Below, one piece after another: positions 12,001-19,503 of a stretch of 64,000 nucleotides of DNA. Made by a program: the position numbers and the translations under genes. This DNA is from Chlorops oryzae (Eukaryota; Arthropoda; Insecta; Diptera; Chloropidae), in assembly GCA_020466095.1 (NCBI GenBank), contig CM035808.1, positions 819,501-883,500 of the forward strand, written 5' to 3'. Within the stretch, counting starts at the first letter, position 1; every line of letters starts with the position of its first letter. Below the pieces are notes generated by a model. The model was not told the DNA's origin. It saw only the letters and a list, made by a program, of their open reading frames with translations, and ran no database searches.

Positions 12001-12904
12001 CTGTCAGAAATGAAAAACTTCATATAAAAAAACGCTTCAGAAATGAATCAGAAATTTTCTGAAGTGTTTTTTTTTTATATGAAGTTTTTCAATTCTGTTT
12101 CGTTTCTGACAGAACTGGAGCGAGCCCCTTACAACATTCTATGTTCTGCAATGAAAGTAGTGATTTTTTTTTTTTATAATTACTCTTCAATTTTAATTTT
12201 TAATCCATCATGTAGTCTTTTTTGATTAAGCTGTTTTTTTCGTAAAGGCTAGTTGCCAATAGGGCAACAGTTCCTGAAAGTATTCAAGACTTGTAAGCAT
12301 GTGGAAACGGTTACAATCAAACGGGCAGTTGATTGAAACTGCTGTCATATGTTGCATGTGTCGAATATTTGGAGGAATTCCCGGTATGTAGTACAGTCGA
12401 ACTTCCTTATAATGAGGTCGCACGGGACTAGAAAATCACTTCATTATATAGAAATTTCATTTTACAGAAATTATTAACACGTACACTGAAAGTGGAACGA
12501 AAAGCTGTGCGTTTGAAATTATTTCATAGCAGGGAGAACTTCATTGTATAGACGTTCCACTATACGGAAGTTCGACTGTATGAAAATTGCCCAAGAGCTT
12601 TTACAAAACACCACCCAATGCCTTTTGTAAGCTGATGAAACAAAAATTGTCAACTGGTTTCGGATAGTCGAACAAAAAAAAAAAAATTAACAAAAAACCT
12701 AAAAATGTTTTTCTTTTGGGTTTATTTAACATAGGCCAATTCACTGAAGATGGATCCTTTATTGGACAGTATGTGCCCGGAAAGCTGCAACCGCCTGTAA
12801 GCCCGCAACCTCTTAATAATACAGCAGCTTCACATCCAGGTGTGGGAACCAATACCACTGCTTCTCAGAGTTCAAATACAGCAGCTGTTGCTACTTACGT
12901 GTAA
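1..12904 (+). CDS. Nrg: Neuroglian (L1-type cell adhesion molecule), 5' truncated by window
   Basis: Exons read 1-1451 (partial), 1530-2109, 2175-2339, 2420-2797 and 4160-4266, followed by alternative last exons at 10927-10979 or 12735-12904. The product has Ig4 (1-285), Ig5 (286-560), Ig6 (561-855), five fibronectin III domains, a transmembrane helix (WFIGMMLALAF..., about 2631-2697), and a cytoplasmic tail with RRNRGGKYDVHDRELANGRR and SDTDSMAEYGDGDTG. All junctions are GT-AG with compatible phase. Neuroglian is the insect L1CAM orthologue: a homophilic adhesion molecule in neurons, glia and septate junctions, tied to ankyrin through FIGQY. Three single-base frame breaks lie in conserved exons: an extra base near 424, a missing base between 1691 and 1704, and an extra A at 1927-1930. 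Sequence on both sides of each stays highly conserved, so assembly error is likelier than a pseudogene. The 5' exons (Ig1-3, signal peptide) lie outside the window. Confidence 0.95.
2935..3235. repeat. Degenerate tandem array of TATCGATT-containing units in Nrg intron
   Basis: About 300 bases carry repeated ATCGAT cores separated by short A/T-rich spacers such as TTGAAAATATCGAT, with a period near 16-20 bases. The array is followed at about 3225 by CTCCCCAGCTCTGT, which resembles the sequence after the (GATGGT) arrays at 38.5 and 48.3 kb (CAGCTCT...GAG). It may therefore be a diverged relative of those satellite-plus-tail elements. No coding content was found between 2798 and 3840. Confidence 0.7.
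3800..3960 (+). pseudogene. Degraded tandem copy of the Nrg 4160-4266 exon and its acceptor
   Basis: The stretch ...TTACCCGTCTTATATTTATAACAGGC followed by ATGGACAAGCAAGAG closely parallels the acceptor region and first bases of the true exon at 4130-4175 (TTACCCGTCCTATATTT... CTGGACAACAAGAG). The upstream intron also matches (ACCATAA...TTGATTAAT). In the phase of the preceding exon it meets a stop within about 20 codons. It is most simply a decayed local duplication spanning the exon start; use as a cassette exon cannot be excluded. Confidence 0.5.
4505..4581 (+). CDS. Candidate third alternative C-terminal exon of Nrg (no FIGQY), or an independent small ORF
   Basis: A long T tract (about 4423-4480) precedes a CAG acceptor at 4502-4504. 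Spliced to the exon ending at 4266 (phase 1), the frame reads V-A-S-I-V-Q-K-I-E-E-K-L-P-P-L-P-E-Q and ends ...DVMPD at TAA 4579-4581. The stretch is GC-richer than the A/T-rich intron around it and has a protein-like charged composition. An AATAAA lies 31 bases past the stop. The resulting tail would lack the ankyrin-binding FIGQY found in both known last exons. Alternatives: an independent 28-codon ORF starting at ATG 4496 (AAAATG context), same frame, or chance. I do not recognise the peptide. A weaker GAG acceptor five bases upstream would give another frame. Confidence 0.45.
4612..4617 (+). promoter_or_regulatory. Possible polyadenylation signal AATAAA after candidate Nrg exon
   Basis: AATAAA falls 31 bases after the stop at 4581 inside AAATAAAATAAAAAA. 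It would suit a proximal last exon, but such hexamers are common in A-rich introns. Confidence 0.35.
5271..6938. mobile_element. 1.67-kb non-autonomous TIR element with TCGCACGCTACA repeats
   Basis: Ends are GGGCATTTCCAT... and ...TGGAAATGCCC, an inverted repeat of about 11-12 bases, with ATAT on both sides (5267-5270, 6939-6942). It sits inside the MITE, whose sequence resumes after it, which confirms both ends. The 12-mer TCGCACGCTACA occurs four times exactly in the same orientation, at 5456, 5641, 6405 and 6570, plus diverged forms (for example near 6150). No open reading frame of note is present. The superfamily is not identified. Confidence 0.7.
6944..8231 (-). mobile_element. mariner transposon, full length (1288 bp)
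   Basis: Terminal inverted repeats TTAGGTGTAGTAAAAAGAAA (6944 on) and its complement ending at 8231 are near perfect over about 30 bases. A TA duplication flanks the element (6942-6943 and 8232-8233). It encodes a mariner transposase on the minus strand. It inserted beside the right end of the 1.67-kb element, making it a late event in this nested stack. The clean ends suggest recent insertion. Confidence 0.95.
7021..8046 (-). pseudogene. mariner transposase (DD34D) with one nonsense codon
   Basis: From ATG 8046 to TAA 7021-7023 the frame runs 341 codons, the usual mariner length, with a single in-frame TAA at 7915-7917 (codon 44) just before FWFRRFRSG, where related transposases carry a sense codon such as Gln. 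The rest is intact: helix-turn-helix region (SIAKELKIAQKTVWNHLNKA), the linker motif WVPHELTQ, and catalytic aspartates in TGDEKW, HQDNARPH and SPDLAPSDYHLF. Exactly 34 residues separate the second and third aspartates, so this is DD34D. Mariner transposase cuts and pastes the element at TA sites. The single lesion would block full-length protein; a shorter product from ATG 7824 would lack the first DNA-binding helix region. The stop could be real or a base-call error. Confidence 0.93.
8311..9292. repeat. Remnants of the CCTGGTTTCCAATAG-type palindromic MITE family
   Basis: At 8314-8430 AGCCTGGCTTGT... precedes CACATGCAAACATATG...ACAGTTACAATCAA and a palindromic partner ending GGATGTGTTGAA. 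At 9258-9292 a lone terminus reads TGCAGGAATATTCCTGCGCT followed by ATTGGAAATCAGGC. Both match parts of the family seen better at 14343-15053 and 60271-60445. The foldback at 8687 lies between them. Confidence 0.5.
8687..9048. mobile_element. Foldback element with ~125-bp inverted arms
   Basis: The left arm begins TTTGACAAGACGGCATAATG and the right arm ends with its complement at 9048. The arms pair through GGGAAAGCACAAGGCTAGGA and the GAAGCGGAAA tract, around a loop of about 110 bases (8815-8925). No coding content was found. The ends resemble a MITE, but no clear target duplication was read. Confidence 0.75.
9300..10316. other. Nrg intron, no recognised feature
   Basis: A/T-rich intron between the exons at 4266 and 10927. 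The open frames here are short and low in complexity; I saw no coding signature, RNA gene or clear repeat. Confidence 0.6.
10317..10557. mobile_element. hAT-type MITE copy 2 (241 bp, intact)
   Basis: Ends CAGGGCTCGGA... and ...TCCGAGCCCTG, flanked by a perfect 8-bp duplication GTAATAAA (10309-10316 and 10558-10565). The inverted arms contain TTTATAAATTTAAAGCATAC and a partner near the right end. Sequence is close to copies at 5044 and 13557. Confidence 0.92.
10927..10979 (+). CDS. Nrg: Nrg alternative last exon, Nrg167 type
   Basis: After acceptor CAATCAG the phase-1 exon completes a Gly codon and reads M-N-E-D-G-S-F-I-G-Q-Y-G-R-K-G-L, then TAA at 10977-10979. This matches the short, broadly expressed Neuroglian isoform. 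FIGQY is the ankyrin-binding motif, whose tyrosine phosphorylation controls ankyrin binding in L1 proteins. The exon is preceded by an exceptionally long T tract (10791-10850). Its position upstream of the Nrg180 exon is that expected for the neural splice switch that in Drosophila uses ELAV to skip this exon's 3' end in favour of the distal exon. Confidence 0.95.
11985..12128. mobile_element. 144-bp hairpin MITE
   Basis: Inverted termini GGGGCTCGCTCCAG (11985) and its complement ending at 12128, with long inner arms (TGTCAGAAA...; AAAACTTCATATAAAAAAA). TTA on both sides may be a 3-bp duplication. It lies between the two alternative Nrg last exons. Confidence 0.75.
12249..12600. mobile_element. 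Diverged palindromic MITE (CCAATAG family) hosting a pogo-like insertion
   Basis: GGCTAGTTGCCAATAGGGCA at 12248 and the inner palindrome GCATGTGGAAACGGTTACAA / ...GCATGTGTCGAATATT match the family at 14343, 54035 and 60271. Its right part is interrupted at 12392 by a TA-flanked element. Confidence 0.5.
12394..12578. mobile_element. pogo/Tigger-like MITE (185 bp)
   Basis: Ends CAGTCGAACTTCC and GGAAGTTCGACTG form inverted repeats flanked by TA (12392-12393, 12579-12580). CAGT-start ends with TA duplication are typical of pogo-type Tc1/mariner relatives. It has no coding content and lies nested in the diverged MITE at 12249-12600. Confidence 0.8.
12735..12904 (+). CDS. Nrg: Nrg alternative last exon, Nrg180 (neuronal) type
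   Basis: After acceptor AACATAG the phase-1 exon reads G-Q-F-T-E-D-G-S-F-I-G-Q-Y-V-P-G-K-L-Q-P, continues with PPVSPQPLNN and an Ala/Thr/Ser-rich stretch, and ends ATYV with TAA at 12902-12904. This matches the neuron-specific Neuroglian tail, including the C-terminal PDZ-binding TYV. The linker between PLNN and ATYV is shorter than the long Gly/Ala/Ser-rich linker I recall in Drosophila melanogaster. Confidence 0.95.
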
Positions 12905-13548
12905 TCTTAAACGAATTCAAAATCCAAAGAAAAATATTTTGATAAGTAAGTAATTTCTTTTGCATATTATTAATGGGTAAATCAAAAAAAAAAAATATAT
13001 ACGAAATCGAATATTAAATATTTATTACAAAATTTATAGGACCTTTTGTTCGATGTTTGCTTTCTGCTTTGTAAAACTATTTACCTATATAAGAAAATGG
13101 AATAAGAAAACAAACAAAATGGCGCCTTCAAGTTTAGAAAAAATCTTAAACGTAAAAACTTTTGCTTGTTAAGAATTTTTAATATTAACTTTATAACAAA
13201 AAAAAAAAAAAAAAAAAAACTAGCTGCCTGTGTATGTGTAAAAAATGTACGATATAAAATTAATTAATTAGTGTCGATTTCGCCAAGCTATTTAAAAGAA
13301 AAACAAACAAACAAACAATTTAAATATGAAGGACTGGCAAAACACGATAAAAAAAAAACAAAATCAAATTAAAAAGCACGAATTAATCTTCGCTTAAAAA
13401 GGGAATTTTTTTTTTTAATTAAGAAAATATTCTAAAGTGAAATAAATGTTTTTCTTGGAAAGTCTGCACACGCCTGAATTTTTAAAGTGATTTTATAATC
13501 CTGTCCTACACTCAAGTTTATCGCATTTCTTAATCCCGAATGTGGAAT
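12905..13548 (+). other. Nrg 3' UTR / intergenic
   Basis: A-rich sequence with poly(A) runs (13198-13219) after the Nrg180 stop. It probably contains the 3' UTR, but no single cleavage site can be chosen. Confidence 0.5.
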
Positions 13549-13556
13549 CTCATTAC

Positions 13557-13797
13557 CAGGGCTCGGAAATATATGCATTTATAAATTTAAAGCATACTTT
13601 ATGGAGTAAAAATTTTGTTCAACTCACATAAAGTTAAGATTCAAATCGATTTTTAACTTCAATAAGAATTTTTATGAAGGTAGAAAAGCCGTTGGAAGTT
13701 CAACTTCACTAGACTTATTCGGAAAATGTTGGTAAGAAAAGTTTTTCTCCCATAAAGTATGCTTTAAATTTATAAATGCATATATATCCGAGCCCTG
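13557..13797. mobile_element. hAT-type MITE copy 3 (241 bp, intact)
   Basis: Same family as 5044 and 10317; ends CAGGGCTCGGA and TCCGAGCCCTG with a perfect 8-bp duplication CTCATTAC (13549-13556 and 13798-13805). Confidence 0.93.
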
Positions 13798-14342
13798 CTC
13801 ATTACTCAATAAAAGAATGAATTGCTCTCTCATAAAATACTACAAACTTACGCCTAATTAGTCTAATTTTAAACGTAATTTCGTTATTAGCTATATTAAA
13901 TGATAAAAACAAAAAGCAGCTGAAAATATTTTTTAATATTAAAAAGCGAGAACTAAAATAAATACAAACGAGCACCCAAAAATTGTACATGTTTTCGTAA
14001 ATAGAGAGAAAGCATTAGATTATTTTTTAAAATGTCTTTAAGCGATAATAATTCCTTTAAAATTGTGCAAAACACATTGCACATTAATCCGAATAATTTA
14101 TTTTTATGTATTTTTTTTTATCAAACGTCCATAGTTTATAATCGTTTCAGAATCCTTTGAGCCTAAAAGCTACACTTTTTATATTTATTGTATGTTATTT
14201 AAAGCAATTAATACAATTTTATTATTTTTTCGAATTATAATAGAAATAGATGAAGAAACTCACTTCGCATGTTTGAAGTCTGTGGCAATTAGAAAACTCC
14301 GGTGTTTCTAAGCTTTCAATTTCGAATGCCTTCTTGTGTTAT

Positions 14343-15053
14343 GCCTGGTTTTCAAATAGAGCAGGAATTCCTGCAAAGGGTCTGGCGGGTTAAGCAAAGG
14401 CATGCGTCATCATGAAAAGAATTTTTAAATTTTGTTGATTTTTCGATAGGTGCCTTCTAAAAACACTGTGGAGACCACTTTTTAGATTTTTATTTTGAAC
14501 GGTCCTTGAAATATGTTTGAAAATCCTTTTTTAATAAGCCTTTTTTTCAAAATTTTATATCTCAACAACGAATTGAGATAGAGAGATGATCTAAGCAGAT
14601 TCTGTTAGATAATAAAACAGGGAAGCTAAAGAATTTTTTTTTAATTTTTACACTGAGAAAAATTTTTTCATAAAACTAAAAAGAAATTTTTGAATATTTT
14701 TTTCAGTGTATTCCCAGGTTCTCGCAACTCTATAAATTGCTTTTAGAAATACCCCTTAGTATTTACTTTCATTTAAAAGAAAAAAATATTTCAATCAGAT
14801 GGCGCAGCAGTGTGATAATCAAAAAATTGCAAGTGCACCTATATGCTCCCAGTACAAATGTGTGCAATTTGGTACAAAAACACATCACTCATACGCCAAG
14901 TCTTATTAAATGATAACCAGACCCTTTAAATACATACATACAAATATATGGAACTATAGTTACAATTAAAAATTCATTAAAATTGGTTCCATATGTTTTC
15001 ATCATTTTTTAATAGAAAATGTGCAGGAATTCCTGCGCTATTGAAAACCAGGC
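14343..15053. mobile_element. 711-bp TIR element of the GCCTGGTTTTCAA family
   Basis: Left end GCCTGGTTTTCAAATAGAGC then AGGAATTCCTGC; the right end is its complement (GCAGGAATTCCTGCGCTATT then GAAAACCAGGC). Near the right end lies the family palindrome ATATGGAACTATAGTTACAA...GGTTCCATATG. Extra sequence at about 14380-14920 makes this copy longer than the ~175-bp members at 54035 and 60271, so it may hold another insertion. Nothing coding. Confidence 0.7.
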
Positions 15054-17427
15054 TTTAAAATAAATTTCAACTACGAATTTCCCTTAATAAGAGAACACTG
15101 GAGAATCCAAAGTCTTAGCAGCTTATTAGTCTCCGAGAAATTTTATAAAATCAACCAATTATTCAATTTAAAAGGGTTTTTTCTTATTACCACAAATAAA
15201 ATGAATTCCTCAAAGTCGAATATTTTATATAAGTACGTAAACAATAAATTTTGACATGAAATAGTCAGCCCGATTCAAAATTAGAATTTTTTTTGATTCC
15301 CAAAGAAAATCGTTTGAAAATGAAAATTAGTTAAAAAGTGCTTAGACCAGCAGATATTCTTAATTGATTAAAGTTCAATTAAGGGGAGTTTTGGGCATAG
15401 ATAGATTATCAATTTACTTATTATAACGGAACAGGGTTGCTTAGTTGAAATTTATTTTAGTGTGTTTTAATTTAGTGTGTGTACTTTTTTGAACAATTTT
15501 GATGTGTAGTTATATATATATATATATGTATAGAATACTACCTTCGAACACCATAATACCCTTTGAAATGAGCTTTTGTTGACGCTATTTATTGAATTGT
15601 TATTGCAAGGTTTTAAATATTTTGCTACGTATCACGCTGATAACCTATAATAATTATGGATATAAATTAATGTATTTAGAATAAGTTATAATTCGTTTGA
15701 CAAGCCAGATATTTTTCCAACACACTCCCAATTATGCTATATATATATAAAAATATATATATATATTATATAAAAATATTTATAACTGACCAATATCCAA
15801 TCTACCGATATGTAAAACATTTCATAAATATCATTATAAAAAGTACATAATCCTGCACACTCGAATCCCAACGAACGAAAAAAAGTTTAGTGAAAACGTG
15901 CTTTTAAAATTTCGAGCCGTCTTGGAAATTCAACACTTTTTTCACATCTGAAACGCGCCCTACTCTCCCATACATATAAATTGAAAAAAAAAAAAAAACC
16001 AAGTCGAGAAAACCACGAATAGAAAACACTCACTTTAGGAAATGAATTAATAAATAAAAAATATTTATATTAAAAAATTAATGGGAATTTTCAAAACATC
16101 TCACTGCCGGAAACTTGTCCAGCTTTGCCGTACTCAAAACCATTATTAATATTAATAAATAAATTAATAAATTTTAACTTTAATCTGGAAAAAAAAGCTT
16201 CTCTTAAAATCGAAATAAAATTCAATTAATAAAATAATATATTTTGACAATGAAAATAAAATGATATCTTGAAAGAATGAAAGTAAGGTATTTTTAAGCA
16301 AGAAATGCTGAAACTATGAAAGTAACAATGAAAATTCAATAAAAAAAATTTTATGAAATTTACATACATAATATCCGAATGTTTTCTCCCAATTTCGATT
16401 CTACAAACGGCGTTTTGTTGAACGATGTTGACGTAAGTGTAAACGGGTGCATTGATAGCCTCTAAATCGAAATTGGTAGCACTTTTTGAGTCATATGAAA
16501 TTTGAATGCCAACTTACCCAGCCGAAAATTTCACAACTACTGCACTTCAAATGAAGTTTGCTGGGAGATGACCGCTATTTTCACCACTTCAAAGGTCTTG
16601 TGTTATTCATTAGGAAATGAAGTGAATGACCTTAGTCCGCATCAAAACATGCTGGCTTGCTGAAAAGAATCCAACGTGCATGATTATTGAATTCGAAAAT
16701 AGGTTACATGATGCTAATGTCAATATAAATGTCATTTTAAAACAAGAGAGGGAAAGAAAACGAAAAAACTTTTAATTTTTATTTTGAAATGTGAAATTTT
16801 AAATAACATATTGCACCACATTCATTTTTTGAAAGGCACTTCCATGATTATGTTATGAATAATGCTACCTTACAGTAATAATCAAAAATAGGATATAATA
16901 AAAGTTACTGATTCAATCGTAAAAAAATGTTTAAAATGCTTTTATCCTGGCAGACATCTTGAAAATATGGAAAACAGTGTTGTCATGATAATTTCATAAA
17001 ATTTTCATTGAAAAAACGGGATAAATCAATCCTTTTTCGAATGAAAATTTCATTTGAAGGAGTATCTGGCGTAGCGAACTCTTTTTTCCATGATATTTTT
17101 CAATAGATGATCATTCGAAAGTGCACCAATTGGTCTCTTTACAATTGAATGTTTCACTATGTACTTCTGCATTAATGACTTTTGTCATACATGCGATAAA
17201 TTCCGGCTGGGTGTTGCTAAGAATTGGCAGCACTGTATTTGACAGAAGTCATAAGACTTTTTCATTGGTCTTTTGAGTAAAATTAATTTAAGTAGCAGAT
17301 AGAAAAGACGGAATTACAAGAAAACTTTGTTCTTTTCCCAGAGCGAGAACGGGTAATTCTTCTAAGAACCCAAAGAAAGTCCTAAATTTCAGTGCAATAT
17401 CGTGAAGTAATCGGCAAGCTATATAAA
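15054..17427. other. Intergenic region between Nrg and VhaAC39-1
   Basis: Very A/T-rich, with (TA)n runs at about 15510-15525 and 15738-15770. No convincing ORF. At 16415-16445 GTTTTGTTGAACGATGTTGA is nearly the inverse complement of a stretch at 36420-36440 upstream of Dlic. The 5' UTR and promoter of VhaAC39-1 should lie in the last few hundred bases. Confidence 0.6.
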
Positions 17428-18942
17428 ATGGAAGGGTAAGTAAAACTGAAAAATATTTTATTGAATTATTTGCTTTTGCATCGAAATAGTTACATTCAAA
17501 TTGGAAAATCATTTCACACTCCAATTAGAATAAGTCCCTTATTGCGGTTATTACATACTCCAATTGGGATACGCCTTTTATTCCATTTTTTTCTTTATTA
17601 CAAACTAGCTCTGGTTTTATGTTCAACATCGATGGGGGTTACTTGGAAGGGCTTTGTCGTGGATTTAAGTGTGGAATCTTAAAACAGTCGGACTATCTTA
17701 ACTTAGTTCAGTGCGAAACTCTTGAAGGTAAGATAAAAACTCCAAAATGTATTTTCAGTTTTAGGAAAACAAAAGAATTCAATATTGGAGAAGTGACAAT
17801 TGTCATGTGATACCACACACGCATATAAGAACAAGAACAGGTGTGTGTGTGTGTGTGTGTGTGTGTCGGCTGTGTCGATGTGAATGCTGTCTTATGATTT
17901 GTTTTGATTATTTCCATCGTGCATTGTATGTTTACTTTTCTTTGCATTTTTTAGATTTGAAGCTGCATCTTCAGGGCACTGATTATGGTACTTTCTTGGC
18001 AAATGAGCCGTCGCCCCTTTCTGTCTCGGTCATTGACGATAAGCTTCGCGAGAAGCTGGTAATTGAGTTTCAGCATTTGCGGAACCACGCCGTAGAGCCG
18101 TTGTCAAACTTCTTGGACTTTATCACATATGGTTACATGATTGATAACATCATTCTGCTTATCACGGGAACGCTACATCAGCGTCCCATATCGGAGTTGA
18201 TTCCGAAATGTCATCCTTTGGGCAGCTTCGAGCAGATGGAAGCCATTCACGTTGCTGCAACGCCAGCTGAGTTGTATAATGCGGTTTTGGTAGACACTCC
18301 TTTGGCACCATTTTTCGTCGATTGTATTTCGGAACAAGATTTAGATGAAATGAACATCGAAATCATTCGTAACACACTCTATAAGGCCTACCTGGAGGCG
18401 TTCTATGAGTTCTGTAAGAAATTGGGTGGTGCCACAGCAGACGTTATGTGCGAAATTCTCGCTGTAAGTGATAAGTCTTAAGGTGTTCGCAATAAAAATT
18501 TTATATTTGTTACATTAAATTTCAGTTTGAAGCTGATCGTCGTGCTATTATCATAACAATCAATTCCTTTGGCACTGAACTGTCCAAGGATGATCGTGCC
18601 AAGTTGTATCCGCGTTGCGGTAAAATGCATCCAGATGGTTTAGCTGCTCTTGCACGTGCTGATGATTACGAACAAGTCAAGACCGTTGCCGAGTATTACG
18701 CTGAATATGCTGCATTATTCGATGGATCGGGAACTAATCCCGGCGATAAGACTTTGGAAGACAAGTTTTTCGAACATGAAGTCAAATTGAATGTTTACGC
18801 ATTTTTGCAACAATTCCATTTTGGCGTTTTCTACGCTTATTTGAAACTGAAGGAACAAGAATGTCGAAACATCGTATGGATTTCTGAGTGCGTAGCTCAA
18901 AAGCATCGCGCTAAAATTGACAATTATATTCCCATTTTCTAA
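17428..18942 (+). CDS. VhaAC39-1: V-type proton ATPase V0 subunit d (AC39)
   Basis: Exons 17428-17435, 17609-17727, 17955-18463 and 18526-18942 give 350 aa, the family's usual length, with no frame break. Subunit d caps the membrane c-ring of the V-ATPase and couples it to the central stalk, so it is needed to acidify endosomes, lysosomes and secretory vesicles. Family hallmarks: [15 protein letters not shown] near the N-terminus, [20 protein letters not shown] across the second junction, [59 protein letters not shown], and the C-terminal KIDNYIPIF. The tiny first coding exon (ATG GAA GG) splices into TCT GGT TTT ATG to give [13 protein letters not shown]; the inner ATG at 17619 is an alternative start if the 8-base exon is wrong. 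The high conservation matches the broadly expressed VhaAC39-1 rather than a testis paralogue. Confidence 0.96.
17841..17866. repeat. (GT)13 microsatellite in VhaAC39-1 intron 2
   Basis: Uninterrupted GT dinucleotides directly upstream of a diverged C/G-containing stretch. Confidence 0.95.
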
Positions 18943-19503
18943 ATTTTGTTGTTGGCTAATTCCGCGCGGTATTAAAAAGAAGTATGTTGTAGGGAATTAT
19001 GTTTTAAAATACTATTTGTTTTTGATTGTATGGAGAGATGTTTTCTGTATTTTACCATGTACTATAAATGACATTCATGGAAAAAAAGCAGCTTATAAAA
19101 TGGCTGTCTTTATTCCCAAAGGAAATTATTTGTATAATAATTGTGTAATAGAACCATTTAGATATATTAATGTTCAATAGAAATTGTGTACGGATACTAA
19201 AATTGATTGTAAAAAAAAATTGTTCTCCAAAATTCATTCCTAAATATATTTGATGTATTATAAGAATCTTGTAACATTTAAGAGCGTATACTTCGATATA
19301 CAGTAAGAAAAGTGCCCATATGAAACATGCAAAAAAATTTAAAAATTGTGATAAGTTGAAAAAGTATAACTTCGTAACGCTGCCACGCCTACTATTTGTG
19401 CTACACCCACAGGCACGCTATGCATGTTATCTGTTCTTGGCGCGGGTCTGAGCTAACTCCCTCGTCAAAAGCTTGTGTATTCGCTATGCCAGTTGGTGTT
19501 TGA
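18943..19503 (+). other. VhaAC39-1 3' UTR and flank
   Basis: A/T-rich sequence after the stop. No unique polyadenylation site is obvious. From about 19360 it contains a fragment (TAACGCTGCCACGCCTACT) of the repeat unit that builds the palindrome beginning at 19504, in reverse orientation. Confidence 0.5.
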
